A stretch of DNA of 64,000 nt from Microbacterium immunditiarum. Its GTDB lineage: Bacteria; Actinomycetota; Actinomycetes; Actinomycetales; Microbacteriaceae. A model generated the notes under the pieces. It ran no database searches, was not told the DNA's origin, and saw only the letters and a program-made list of their open reading frames with translations. Both the position numbers and the translations under genes were made by a program. Of this stretch, positions 17,970 to 26,696 are shown piece by piece (position 1 is the stretch's first letter; each line of letters starts with the position of its first letter). The stretch is taken from assembly GCF_013409785.1 (NCBI RefSeq), contig NZ_JACCBV010000001.1, positions 3,038,001 through 3,102,000 of the forward strand, in the 5' to 3' direction.

Positions 17970-18180
17970 GCTCCTCCTGAGCGTGTGTGCCGGGATGGCC
18001 GGCTGACCAGTCGGGACGGGTCATTCATGCGTGCTCCCGCGGGCGGCGGATGGCGCCGTCACGGACGCGGGACCGGATGCCTCGCCCGCCGGCCGCTGGC
18101 ACTCGCTTCAGCGAGCTGCGGCGTCGACGGAACGGATCTCCGCGTACATTCTAGCGGAGGCGGAGCGGATGCCGGGCGAC

Positions 18181-18846
18181 TCAGTTCCACAGAGTCGCGA
18201 CGATGTCCTCCGTGTAGCCCTCGGGAGCGAAGTTGATGTAGCGCGTGGAGATCCACATCGAGTCGCGCAGGACGTGCACCTCGCCGTAGACGACCTCGTT
18301 GTCGTCGAGGTCGATCGTGCGGTGCTCGACGCGGCACACCGTGCCGCCGAGCTCCTGGCCGCATCCGAACCCCGCGTTGAGCATCGCGTCCTGGAGCGTC
18401 GCCCCCTGCTCCTCGGCGATCGCCGTCACGTTCGTCGCGAGGCCGAACTCGCTGGGCTGCCCCCACGAGCATCGCAGCGTCGCCCCGGACTCGAGGATCT
18501 CGATCCCGTCGACGACCTCGGTCGAGAGCATCGTCACGCCCGGGTCGTTCAGAGGCGGGTTCTGCTGGTTGAGCGACGCGAGCATGTCGGCGGAGTAGAT
18601 GTCCTCGCACGCCGTGGGCAGCTCGATCCCCGCGTCGGGCGTGTTGGACTCGATCGGAGTGGGCTCGGTGGGCCCGGGCTTCGGCGTGACCGGGGTGACC
18701 GTCGGGGTCGGCGACGGACCGGGCTCGGGCTGGCACGCCGTCATGAGCGCCGTCGCGGCGACGAGCGTCGCGACGGCCGCGATGCGCCCGCCGGAGCGAA
18801 GGAGTGTGTGCGCGCTCGGTCCACGGCGACGGCGTCCTGTCGTCAC
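18181..18846 (-). CDS. Secreted lipoprotein, function unknown
   Basis: A 221-residue lipoprotein. A basic start (TTGRRRRGP) and a hydrophobic stretch lead to the lipobox LMTAC at about residue 36, followed by a Pro/Thr-rich linker of about 30 residues (TPTVTPVTPKPGPTEPTP). The mature part contains several Cys residues (ACEDIYSAD, LRCSWGQ, GFGCGQ, CRVEH). The start is the GTG at 18846, since GGGAGGATTC precedes it; the frame stays open further upstream. It begins 29 bases after the GDPD stop, so the two form an operon. Confidence 0.8.
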   Translation of the reverse strand: MTTGRRRRGPSAHTLLRSGGRIAAVATLVAATALMTACQPEPGPSPTPTVTPVTPKPGPTEPTPIESNTPDAGIELPTACEDIYSADMLASLNQQNPPLNDPGVTMLSTEVVDGIEILESGATLRCSWGQPSEFGLATNVTAIAEEQGATLQDAMLNAGFGCGQELGGTVCRVEHRTIDLDDNEVVYGEVHVLRDSMWISTRYINFAPEGYTEDIVATLWN

Positions 18847-18875
18847 GAATCCTCCCGGTGGTTCTCCTCCCGAGA

Positions 18876-19781
18876 TTACTCGCGCCGCGCTGTCGCCTGC
18901 TGCCACCGTTGCAGCGTGCCGGGATCATCGGTCACGATCCCGTCCACTCCGAGCGCCGTCACGGCGTCCCACTGCCTGTCGCTGTTGAGGGTGTACACGA
19001 CGACGCGCAGCCCGGCGGCGTGGAGCTCGTCCACGACCTCGGGCCGATCGAGCACCGCGCGCCGGTCGACGATGACCCCGCGCGCGCCCGCCTTGCGGGC
19101 GGCATCCGCCGTGTCGTCGGGGAGGCGCTTCATGATGACGAGCCGCGGGATCACGTCCGACACGGCGCCCACCAGCGCGAGGCTGCGCGCGTCGAAGCTC
19201 GCGAGCACGACGTGGTGCTCGAGGCCGCGCGTCTGGATGTCCGCGACGAGGCGGGCCGCGGTGGACTCGTCCCAACGGCCCTTGAGCTCGACGATCGCAC
19301 GCCTCCCGGCGCGCTCCAAGACATCGAGGAACTCGCCGAACGTCGGCACGCGCGTGCCCGCGAAGCGCGCGTCGAACCACCCGCCGGCGTCGAGCTCGCG
19401 CACCTGGGCGAAGGTGAGGGCCGCCAGCGCCCCCCGGCCGTTCGTCGTGCGGTCGACGGTCGAGTCGTGCATGAGCACCGCGACGCCGTCGGCCGTGACG
19501 GCGACGTCGACCTCGACGTAGTCGTAGCCGTCGGCGAGGGCCGCCTCGATCGCGGGCAGCGTGTTCTCGGGCGCGGTCGCTCCCCCGCCGCGATGGCTCG
19601 CGATGAACGCCTGGTCGCCGGGCGCCCGCGTGTCGCCCAGGAGCTCCGTCGAGCTCACACGAGCGGGAGTCGCTCCGAGGAACGCGATCACAAGGCTCGC
19701 GACGGCCAGAACGCACACCACGATCAGGGCCTGCATCCGGTCTCGGGCTCGGGTCGCGTCGAGGGCCGGCTCTTCGGGCAT
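18876..19781 (-). CDS. Glycerophosphodiester phosphodiesterase
   Basis: A 301-residue GDPD-family enzyme that releases sn-glycerol 3-phosphate from glycerophosphodiesters. One N-terminal helix (QALIVVCVLAVASLVIAFLGA, residues 17-37) anchors the catalytic domain outside the cell. Active-site motifs are HRGGGATAPENTL near residue 65, the EVDVAVTADGVAVLMHDSTVDRTTNG block with metal ligands and the general acid/base His, and VELKG. The end motif GVDGIVTDDP is typical. GGAGG lies 10 bases before the ATG. It is co-transcribed with the lipoprotein, and GTAAC repeats lie over its putative promoter. Confidence 0.93.
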   Translation of the reverse strand: MPEEPALDATRARDRMQALIVVCVLAVASLVIAFLGATPARVSSTELLGDTRAPGDQAFIASHRGGGATAPENTLPAIEAALADGYDYVEVDVAVTADGVAVLMHDSTVDRTTNGRGALAALTFAQVRELDAGGWFDARFAGTRVPTFGEFLDVLERAGRRAIVELKGRWDESTAARLVADIQTRGLEHHVVLASFDARSLALVGAVSDVIPRLVIMKRLPDDTADAARKAGARGVIVDRRAVLDRPEVVDELHAAGLRVVVYTLNSDRQWDAVTALGVDGIVTDDPGTLQRWQQATARRE

Positions 19782-19833
19782 CGGGCATGTCCTCCGGGTC
19801 GTGCGCCGCGTCCTCGTCGACGCGGTGCGAACA

Positions 19834-19863
19834 CTCTACACAACCCCGTTACCTTTTCGTTAC
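19834..19863 (-). promoter_or_regulatory. GDPD promoter with GTAAC-N6-GTAAC repeat
   Basis: On the minus strand GTAAC-GAAAAG-GTAAC (19863-19848) is followed by TAGAGT (19839-19834), a likely -10 about 53 bases from the GDPD start. The direct repeat with 11-base period resembles the GlnR-type box of actinobacteria and lies over the -35 region. The same gap serves the divergent DHA2 exporter. Confidence 0.4.
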
Positions 19864-19909
19864 AAATCTCTGATTCCGCCCTCAAGACCCGCTTGTCCGC
19901 CGCGATCGA

Positions 19910-19915
19910 TATCGT
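19910..19915 (+). promoter_or_regulatory. Leaderless promoter -10 box for DHA2 exporter
   Basis: TATCGT, 7 bases before the ATG at 19923. Confidence 0.55.
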
Positions 19916-19922
19916 GGGCCGC

Positions 19923-21326
19923 ATGGCGGAGACGATGACGCGGGACCAGCGGCTCGTCCTCTGGATCGCGGTGCTCGCGTCGTTCGTGTCGTTCCTCGAC
20001 GGCACCGTCGTCAACGTGGCGCTCCCCGCGATCGCCGACGAGCTCGGCGGGGGCCTCACCACCCAGCAGTGGGTCGTCGACGCCTACCTCGTGACGCTGG
20101 GGGCTCTCATCCTCGTCGCCGGCTCGCTGAGCGACGTGTTCGGGCGCATCCGCGTGATCGTCGTCGGCCTCATCGGATTCGGCGTGACGTCCGTCGCCAT
20201 CGCCCTCGCGCCGACCGCCGAGTTCCTCATCGTGACGCGCGCGCTCCAAGGCGTCGCCGGCGCGCTCCTCGTGCCGAGCTCGCTCGCGCTCATCACGGCG
20301 AACTTCCGCGGCCCCGCACAGGCGCGCGCGATCGGCATCTGGACGGCCGCGACGACGGTCGCCCTCATCGCCGGCCCCGTCCTGGGCGGACTGTCGGTCG
20401 ACTTCCTGTCGTGGCGACTCGTGTTCCTCATCAACGTCGTGCCGATCGGGGTGACCCTGTGGCTGCTCGCCGTCCTCAGGCAGCGCGACGTGCGCCGGCC
20501 CGGGGCCGCGGTCGACTGGATCGGCGCCCTGCTGTGCACGATCGGTCTGGGCGGCGCGGTGTTCGGCCTCATCGAGGGGCAGCGCCTCGGGTGGGGCTCA
20601 CCCCTCATCGTGACGACCCTCGTCGTCGGCGTGCTGGCGTTCGCGGGATTCATCGTGCGACAGGCGCTCGCGCGCGACCCGATGATGCCGCTGAGCCTGT
20701 TCCGCGTGCGCAACTTCTGGACCGGCAACGTCGCGACCGCCTTCATCTACGCCGCGATCGCGCTCAACGGCCTCGTCGTCGTCGTCTACCTGCAGGAGGG
20801 CGCCGGTCTCTCCGCGACCGTCGCGGGACTCGCGAGCCTGCCGGTCACGATCCTCATGATCCTGCTGAGCTCGCGCATCGGCGCGCTCGCGGGCAAGTGG
20901 GGCCCCCGCCTGTTCATGACGACAGGACCCCTCGTGATGGCCGTCGCAGCGGCTCTCCTGCTCACGGTGAACGCGGACTTCGACTACTGGTGGCAGGTCC
21001 TGCCCAGCATGGTCGTGTTCGGCCTCGGCCTCGCGATCACCGTCGCTCCCCTCACGGCGGCGATCCTCGGGGCGATCGACCCCTCCCGCAGCGGCATCGC
21101 GTCGGCAATCAACAACGCCGTCGCGCGCGTCGCGGGCCTCATCGCGATCGCGATGCTCGCGGTCATCGTGGGCGGGGCACTCGACCTGCGCGGGTTCCAC
21201 CAGGCCGCGATCGTCACGGCGGTGCTCATGGCGATCGGCGGGATCGTCTCGTTCCTCGGCATCCGCAATCCTCCGAAGGAGACGGCGGATGCCCCACCCG
21301 TCGTCGAGAAGTCGGAAGACATCTAG
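19923..21326 (+). CDS. MFS drug exporter, DHA2 family (14 helices)
   Basis: A 467-residue membrane protein with about 14 hydrophobic helices, the DHA2 drug:proton antiporter layout. The motif at helix 1, LDGTVVNVALPAI, is diagnostic for DHA2. GSLSDVFGRIRV is motif A and the GPVLGG segment is motif C of antiporters. Substrate unknown. Although the frame is open far upstream, the ATG at 19923 is the real start by homology and by its -10 box. Its stop and that of the convergent coaBC share the palindrome CTAG. Confidence 0.92.
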   Translation: MAETMTRDQRLVLWIAVLASFVSFLDGTVVNVALPAIADELGGGLTTQQWVVDAYLVTLGALILVAGSLSDVFGRIRVIVVGLIGFGVTSVAIALAPTAEFLIVTRALQGVAGALLVPSSLALITANFRGPAQARAIGIWTAATTVALIAGPVLGGLSVDFLSWRLVFLINVVPIGVTLWLLAVLRQRDVRRPGAAVDWIGALLCTIGLGGAVFGLIEGQRLGWGSPLIVTTLVVGVLAFAGFIVRQALARDPMMPLSLFRVRNFWTGNVATAFIYAAIALNGLVVVVYLQEGAGLSATVAGLASLPVTILMILLSSRIGALAGKWGPRLFMTTGPLVMAVAAALLLTVNADFDYWWQVLPSMVVFGLGLAITVAPLTAAILGAIDPSRSGIASAINNAVARVAGLIAIAMLAVIVGGALDLRGFHQAAIVTAVLMAIGGIVSFLGIRNPPKETADAPPVVEKSEDI

Positions 21327-22531
21327 CGCACCGAGAGCACCGCGTCCCACAGGGCGTCGGCGACCTCGCGCTTCGAGCCCTTCGGCTCGGCGACGACCTC
21401 ACCGTGCCCGTCGATGATGTGCAGCGCGTTGTCGTCGCTCTCGAAGCCCTTCGACCACCCGACCTCGTTCACTGCGAGCAGGTCGACGCCCTTTCGGGCG
21501 CGCTTGCGGCGCCCGCGCTCGAGCAGCTCGTCCTCCTGCGCGGTCTCGGCCGCGAAGCCCACGACCGTCTGGCCGTCGCGTCGGCGCTCGACGAGCCCCG
21601 CGAGGATGTCGACGTTCTCCACGAGGTCGAGCCGCAATCCCCGCGCCCGCCCCTCTTTCGAGAGCTTGCGCGGCGAGACGTCGGCGACGCGGAAGTCCGC
21701 GACGGCGGCCGCCATCACGACGACATCGATATCTGCCGACTCGGCGAACACGACGTCGGCGAGCTCCGCGGCGGTGCCGGCCCTGACGACGCGGATGCCG
21801 GAACGACCTGATGCCTCGGCCAGCACCTGCCCGTCCACGTGCGCCGCGATGAGCACGACGTCCGCCCCGCGCTCGGCGGCGGCCACCGCCAGCGCAACGC
21901 CCTGCTTGCCGCTCGACCGGTTGCCGATGTACCGCACGGGGTCGATCGGCTCGCGCGTGCCTCCGGCGGAGACGAGCACGCGCAGGCCGGCGAGGTCGCC
22001 GGGCTCGGCGCTGACGACGGCGAGCGCCGCCTCGTGGATGCGCTCGGGATCCGACATCCGTCCCGGCCCCGTATCTCCTCCTGTGAGAGGGCCGTCGTCG
22101 GGACCGACGACGTGCACTCCCCGCGCGCGAAGCACCTCCATGTTGTGCTGCGTCGCCGGATGCCGCCACATCTCGGTGTGCATGGCCGGCGCGACGACGA
22201 CCGGTGCCGTCGTCGCGAGTAAGGTGGTGCCGAGGAGATCGTCCGCGAGCCCGGCGGCCATCTTCGCCAGCGTGTTCGCCGTGGCGGGCGCCACGATGAC
22301 GAGGTCGGCGCGCTGCCCGAGAGCGACGTGTCGCACCTTCGCGACATCCTCGTGCACGGACGTCGTCACGGCGTTCCGGCTGATCGACTCCCATGTGGGC
22401 AAGCCCACGAAACGCAGGGCGTCCTCGGTCGGCACGACGTGGACGTCGTGCCCGCCGAGCACGAGCAGCCGCACGAGCTGGACGGTCTTGTACGCGGCGA
22501 TCCCGCCCGTGACACCGACGACGACGAACAC
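21323..22531 (-). CDS. coaBC: Bifunctional phosphopantothenoylcysteine decarboxylase/phosphopantothenate-cysteine ligase
   Basis: Coenzyme A biosynthesis enzyme of 402 residues carrying both steps from 4'-phosphopantothenate to 4'-phosphopantetheine. The N-terminal flavin-dependent CoaC half has VVGVTGGIAAYK at the start, ATANTLAKMAAGLADDLL and PAMHTEMWRHPATQ. The C-terminal CoaB half begins with VSAGGTREPIDPVRYIGNRSSGKQG near residue 180 and ends with the KxSKE-like loop and VNEVGWSKGFE. The GTG at 22531 is preceded by GGGAGGAT. The upstream 47 bases are shared with the divergent NRDE gene. Confidence 0.95.
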   Translation of the reverse strand: MFVVVGVTGGIAAYKTVQLVRLLVLGGHDVHVVPTEDALRFVGLPTWESISRNAVTTSVHEDVAKVRHVALGQRADLVIVAPATANTLAKMAAGLADDLLGTTLLATTAPVVVAPAMHTEMWRHPATQHNMEVLRARGVHVVGPDDGPLTGGDTGPGRMSDPERIHEAALAVVSAEPGDLAGLRVLVSAGGTREPIDPVRYIGNRSSGKQGVALAVAAAERGADVVLIAAHVDGQVLAEASGRSGIRVVRAGTAAELADVVFAESADIDVVVMAAAVADFRVADVSPRKLSKEGRARGLRLDLVENVDILAGLVERRRDGQTVVGFAAETAQEDELLERGRRKRARKGVDLLAVNEVGWSKGFESDDNALHIIDGHGEVVAEPKGSKREVADALWDAVLSVR

Positions 22532-22578
22532 GAAACCGATCCTCCCACGGACCCCACCAGTCAGGAGACCCCGCCGCG

Positions 22579-23298
22579 ATGTGCACCGTGATCCTCCGCG
22601 TCCCGTCCGACCCCGGCGCACCCGTGCGCGTGCTCGCGATCCGCGACGAAGACCCGGTGCGGGCCTGGCTCCCGCTCGGCCGGTCGTGGCCCGACACGCA
22701 TCCGGATGTCGTCGGCGTGCGGGACGCGCGGGCGGGCGGCGCGTGGCTGGCGGCCGATCCCGCGAAGGGACGCCTCGCGGTGCTGCTCAACCGCGCCGAC
22801 GTCGCGACGCGCCCTGAAGAGGAGCTCGTGTCGCGCGGGGGAATCGTGCTCGCGTCTGTCGAAGGGTCCTCGCCCGTGGGCGAGCCGGCGACCCACGGCT
22901 TCAACCTCGTCGAGATCGACGGGGGTCACGCTCGCGTCGTCACGTGGGACGCGGCCGCTCTGCGCACGACCGACCTCGCACCCGGCACGCACATGATCGC
23001 GCACGACGACGTCGATGACCCGCGCACGGCCCGCATCGAGCGATGGCTCCCCGAGTTCCGCACGGCGGAGGTTCCCGATGCCGACGAGGGCTGGTGGGCG
23101 CCGTGGCTCGAGATCGTCGAGCGCTCGACCGCGCTCCCCCACGACGACGACCGCACGATCATTCGAGACAACCGCCCGTTCGGTTACCCGACGCTGTCGC
23201 TGCTGGTGTGCGCGGCATCCGTCCGGCCGTCGGCCGTCGACCTGCACTACGCCGAGTTCGACGAGCCCGGCCAGTGGAACGCGCTGGCTCTGGCCTGA
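22579..23298 (+). CDS. NRDE (TANGO2-like) family protein
   Basis: A 239-residue protein of the NRDE/TANGO2 family, linked to haem trafficking or Golgi organisation in eukaryotes but poorly understood in bacteria. It begins MCTVILRV, with the conserved Cys2 that could act as an N-terminal nucleophile. The family's NRDE signature appears as IRDED, so the Asn is replaced. GGAWLAADPAKGRLAVLLNRAD and the end GYPTLSLLVCAASV fit the family. GGAG lies about 10 bases before the ATG. It stands alone, convergent with the ALDH genes. Confidence 0.8.
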   Translation: MCTVILRVPSDPGAPVRVLAIRDEDPVRAWLPLGRSWPDTHPDVVGVRDARAGGAWLAADPAKGRLAVLLNRADVATRPEEELVSRGGIVLASVEGSSPVGEPATHGFNLVEIDGGHARVVTWDAAALRTTDLAPGTHMIAHDDVDDPRTARIERWLPEFRTAEVPDADEGWWAPWLEIVERSTALPHDDDRTIIRDNRPFGYPTLSLLVCAASVRPSAVDLHYAEFDEPGQWNALALA

Positions 23299-23323
23299 GC
23301 GCCCCCGCTCCCGCGGGCAGCCC

Positions 23324-24187
23324 TCAGACGAGCGACTTGGGGTGCCAGACCGTCTTCGTCTCGGTGAACTGCGCGATGCGCGCGAGACTGGGGGCTGCGG
23401 CATCCGGTCCCTGCTCGGGCGATGTCACGCGCGTGAGCGTCTGCGCCGCCGCCATCTGCAGGTCGATCCAGTCGAGCGCGCCCGCGCCCGTGAGGTCGAG
23501 GCCGTGCACGTCGGGGTGCGACGCGAGCCACGGTGCGATCTCTGCCGGGGATCCAGTCAGCACGTTGACGACCCCACCCGGCACGTCCGAGGTCGCGAGC
23601 ACCTCGCTCAGGCTGATCGCCGACAGCGGGTAGCGCTGCGACGCGACGACGACGACCGTGTTGCCGGCCACGAGTGCCGGCGCGACCGTCGAGACGAGTC
23701 CGAGGAGCGCGGAGTCCTGCGGGGCGACGATCCCCACGACTCCGGTCGGCTCGGGCACCGAGATGTTGAAGTACGGACCCGCGACGGGGTTGCCGTTGCC
23801 GGCGACCTGCGCGAACTTGTCGCACCAGCCGGCGTACCAGACCCACCGGTCGATCGACTCGTCGACCTCAGCCGTCGCGACCGCGTTCGAGACCCCGGTC
23901 TGCTGCACGATCTCGTCGACGAACTGTGCGCGACGCCCCTCGAGGAGCTCGGCCACGCGGTAGAGCACCTGCCCGCGGTTGTACGCGGTCGTGCCCGACC
24001 AGCCCTTGACGGCACCGTCGGCCGCCGACACGGCGTCACGCGCGTCCTTGCGCGAAGCAAGGGCCGCGTTCGCGAGGAAGTCGCCCTTCGCCGAGACGAT
24101 CTCGTACGAGCGGCCGGACTCGCTGCGGGGGAACTTGCCGCCGACGAACAGCTTGTAGGTCTTCGGCACGGTCAGTCGCTTGCTCAC
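23324..24187 (-). CDS. Truncated aldehyde dehydrogenase-like protein without catalytic residues
   Basis: A 287-residue protein that aligns with the N-terminal, NAD-binding part of aldehyde dehydrogenases (LFVGGKFPRSESGRSYEIVSAKG, VGIVAPQDSALLGLVSTVAPALVAGNTVVVVAS, PGGVVNVLTG). It stops being ALDH-like near residue 225, where the Glu-containing LELGG motif should be, and has no catalytic Cys region. It is therefore a pseudoenzyme rather than a broken gene: it is open, codon use is normal, and its GTG overlaps the stop of the active ALDH (GTGA). The pair recalls the two-domain ALDH16 enzymes, split in two polypeptides. A structural or regulatory partner role is inferred. Confidence 0.85.
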   Translation of the reverse strand: MSKRLTVPKTYKLFVGGKFPRSESGRSYEIVSAKGDFLANAALASRKDARDAVSAADGAVKGWSGTTAYNRGQVLYRVAELLEGRRAQFVDEIVQQTGVSNAVATAEVDESIDRWVWYAGWCDKFAQVAGNGNPVAGPYFNISVPEPTGVVGIVAPQDSALLGLVSTVAPALVAGNTVVVVASQRYPLSAISLSEVLATSDVPGGVVNVLTGSPAEIAPWLASHPDVHGLDLTGAGALDWIDLQMAAAQTLTRVTSPEQGPDAAAPSLARIAQFTETKTVWHPKSLV

Positions 24188-25623
24188 GCTGCCCCCTTCA
24201 GGTACGCGGCGAGGCCGTGACGCCCGCCCTCTCGGCCGTAACCGGACTCCTTGTAGCCGCCGAACGGCGACGACGGATCGAACCGGTTGAAGGTGTTCGC
24301 CCACACGACGCCCGCGCGGAGCCTGTCCGCGACCGCGAGGATGCGCGAGCCCTTCTCGGTCCAGATGCCCGCCGAAAGCCCGTAGGGCGTGTTGTTCGCC
24401 TTCGCGATCGCCTCGTCGGGCGTGCGGAATGTCAGCACCGACAGCACCGGTCCGAAGATCTCGTCGCGCGCGATGCGGTGGCTCGTCTGCACGTTCGTGA
24501 AGATCGTCGGCGCGAACCAGAAGCCCTTGTCGGGAATCGCGCACTCCGCAGTCCACCGCTCGGCGCCCTCCTCGTCGCCGATGCGGCTCAGCTCGCGCAC
24601 GCGGTTGAGCTGCTCGAGCGAGTTGATCGCGCCGATGTCGGTGTTCTTGTCGAGCGGGTCGCCCAGGCGCAGCGTCGACAGGCGCGCCTTGAGTCGCTCG
24701 ACCACCTCGTCGTGGATCGACTCCTGCACGACAAGGCGGCTGCCGGCGCAGCACACCTGGCCCTGGTTGAAGAAGATCCCCGTGACGATGCCGTCGACCG
24801 CCTGTTCGATGGGCGCGTCCTCGAAGATGATGTTCGCGGCCTTGCCGCCGAGCTCGAGGGTCACCTTCTTATCGGTGCCGGCGACCGCCTTCGCGATCTC
24901 GCGGCCGACAGCCGTCGAGCCGGTGAACGCGACCTTGTCGACATCCGGATGCCGCACCACGGCCGCGCCCGTCGCACCCGCGCCCGTGACGATGTTCACG
25001 ACGCCCGGCGGAAGGTCGGCCTGCTGCACGATCTCGGCGAACAGGAGCGCGGTGAGCGGAGTCGTCTCGGCGGGCTTCAGGACGACCGTGTTCCCCGCGG
25101 CGAGCGCCGGCGCGATCTTCCACGCGAGCATGAGCAGCGGGAAGTTCCACGGGATGACCTGACCCGCGACGCCGAGCGGTCGCGGGCCGGGCCCGAGTCC
25201 CGCGTAGTCGAGCTTGTCGGCCCACCCGGCGTAGTAGAAGAACCACGCGGCGACGAGCGGGATGTCGACGTCACGGCTCTCCTTGATCGGCTTGCCGTTG
25301 TCGAGGCTCTCGGCCACCGCCAGCTCGCGAGAGCGCTCCTGGATGAGGCGCGCGATGCGGAAGAGGTACTTGCCGCGGTCGCGGCCGCTCATCTTCGACC
25401 ACGTCTTGTCGAACGCGCGGCGCGCGGCGACGACCGCGGCGTCGACGTCCTCTTCGCTGGCGGTCGCGATCGTTGCGAGGTGCGACTCGTCGGCCGGCGA
25501 GATCGTCTCGAACGTGCTGCCCGTGCCCGGGCGGAACTCGCCGTCGATGAACAGGCCGTACTCGGGCTTGAGCGAGAGGATCGCCCGCGACTCGGGAGCG
25601 GGTGCGTACTCGAGGAAACTCAT
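24184..25623 (-). CDS. Aldehyde dehydrogenase
   Basis: Full-length 479-residue NAD(P)-dependent aldehyde dehydrogenase. The Rossmann part has IPWNFPLLMLAWKIAPALAAGNTVVLKPAE, and FTGSTAVGREI gives the nucleotide-binding loop. Catalytic Glu lies in LELGGKAANI near residue 256 and the nucleophilic Cys in FNQGQVCCAGSR near 290. It follows deoC by 9 bases. In this setting its likely substrate is acetaldehyde released from deoxyribose 5-phosphate, giving acetate. The GTGA overlap with the next gene couples it to the ALDH-like partner. Confidence 0.93.
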   Translation of the reverse strand: MSFLEYAPAPESRAILSLKPEYGLFIDGEFRPGTGSTFETISPADESHLATIATASEEDVDAAVVAARRAFDKTWSKMSGRDRGKYLFRIARLIQERSRELAVAESLDNGKPIKESRDVDIPLVAAWFFYYAGWADKLDYAGLGPGPRPLGVAGQVIPWNFPLLMLAWKIAPALAAGNTVVLKPAETTPLTALLFAEIVQQADLPPGVVNIVTGAGATGAAVVRHPDVDKVAFTGSTAVGREIAKAVAGTDKKVTLELGGKAANIIFEDAPIEQAVDGIVTGIFFNQGQVCCAGSRLVVQESIHDEVVERLKARLSTLRLGDPLDKNTDIGAINSLEQLNRVRELSRIGDEEGAERWTAECAIPDKGFWFAPTIFTNVQTSHRIARDEIFGPVLSVLTFRTPDEAIAKANNTPYGLSAGIWTEKGSRILAVADRLRAGVVWANTFNRFDPSSPFGGYKESGYGREGGRHGLAAYLKGAA

Positions 25624-25632
25624 TGTCTTGTC

Positions 25633-26640
25633 CTAGTCGATCGTCACGTAGTCGGAGCCCGTGTAGTGGCCCGTCGCGAGCTTCTTGCGCTGGCGCAGGA
25701 CGTCGTTGAGCAGGCTCGACGCGCCGTAGCGGAACAGGTGCGGCTGCAGCCAGTCCTCCCCCGCGATCTCGGCGACGGTCACGAGGTACTTGATCGCGTC
25801 CTTGGAGGTGCGGATGCCGCCGGCGGGCTTCACCCCGATGCGCTCGCCCGTCGCGCGGTACCAGTCCCGCACGACCTCGAGCATGAGCAGCGTCGTCGGC
25901 AGCGTCGCGGCGGGCTGCACCTTGCCGGTCGACGTCTTGATGAAATCGCCGCCCGCGAGGATCGCGAGCCACGACGCGCGCTTGATGTTGTCGTACGTCT
26001 TGAGCTCGCCGGTCTCGAGGATCACCTTGAGGGACGCGTACGAGCCGTCGTCGCGGCGGCACGCCTGCTTGACGCGCGCGATCTGGTCGAAGACCAGCCC
26101 GTAACGCCCCGCGAGGAACGCGCCGCGGTCGATGACCATGTCGATCTCATCGGCGCCGTGCGCGATCGCGTCGGCCGTGTCGGCGAGCTTGACCTCGAGC
26201 GAGGCGCGTCCGCTGGGGAACGCCGTCGCGACGGCCGCGACGCTGATGCGGCCCTCGTCGGGGTCGCCGTGCGCGTCGCCGAGCGCCTCGACGGCGTACG
26301 GGACCATGTCGCCGTACACGCACACCGCCGCCACGCGCGGGCACGTCGGGTCGCCGGCATCCGGATTCATCGCCTTCGCGACGAGCGAGCGCACCTTGCC
26401 CGGCGTATCGGCGCCCTCGAGGGTCGTGAGGTCGATCAGCTCGATGATCTTGTCGAGCGCCCACGCCTTCGACGTGGTCTTGATCGATCGCGTTCCGAGG
26501 TCGGCGGCGCGCTGCTCGAGGCCGACCGCGTCGACGCCGGGCAGACCGTGCAGGTAACGCCGCAGTGTCGTGTCGTCGGGCTCGCCGCCGAGCAGTTCGA
26601 GCGCCCGTTCGGGAAGCGTCTGGAGTTCGGTACGGCTCAT
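25633..26640 (-). CDS. deoC: Deoxyribose-phosphate aldolase
   Basis: Class I aldolase that splits 2-deoxy-D-ribose 5-phosphate into glyceraldehyde 3-phosphate and acetaldehyde. At 335 residues it belongs to the longer DeoC branch. Schiff-base Lys is in FIKTSTGK near residue 235 and the second active-site Lys in GVKPAGGIRT near 269. The Asp of LIDLTTLEGADT is also in place. AGAGGAAGAG precedes the ATG at 26640. It heads the three-gene operon deoC-ALDH-ALDH-like, a complete acetaldehyde-oxidising module for deoxynucleoside salvage. Confidence 0.95.
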   Translation of the reverse strand: MSRTELQTLPERALELLGGEPDDTTLRRYLHGLPGVDAVGLEQRAADLGTRSIKTTSKAWALDKIIELIDLTTLEGADTPGKVRSLVAKAMNPDAGDPTCPRVAAVCVYGDMVPYAVEALGDAHGDPDEGRISVAAVATAFPSGRASLEVKLADTADAIAHGADEIDMVIDRGAFLAGRYGLVFDQIARVKQACRRDDGSYASLKVILETGELKTYDNIKRASWLAILAGGDFIKTSTGKVQPAATLPTTLLMLEVVRDWYRATGERIGVKPAGGIRTSKDAIKYLVTVAEIAGEDWLQPHLFRYGASSLLNDVLRQRKKLATGHYTGSDYVTID

Positions 26641-26696
26641 CGCTCTTCCTCTGTGTCTCGGTGGGGTGGCGCGGCCCCCGCCCCACCCGCTTCGGA

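Noticed and set aside
17970..18180. Small protein-coding gene in the 211-base gap upstream of the helicase
   Set aside because: A 72-codon frame exists but is Arg/Pro-rich, overlaps the helicase start and has no ribosome-binding site.
14172..18236. A plus-strand open frame of about 1350 codons antisense to pfkA and the SNF2 helicase
   Set aside because: Composition is that of a shadow frame, and real enzymes with catalytic motifs occupy the other strand.
23324..24187. Frameshifted or decayed aldehyde dehydrogenase pseudogene
   Set aside because: The frame is intact, normal in codon use and coupled by GTGA to its partner. No ALDH C-terminal half is found downstream in any frame.
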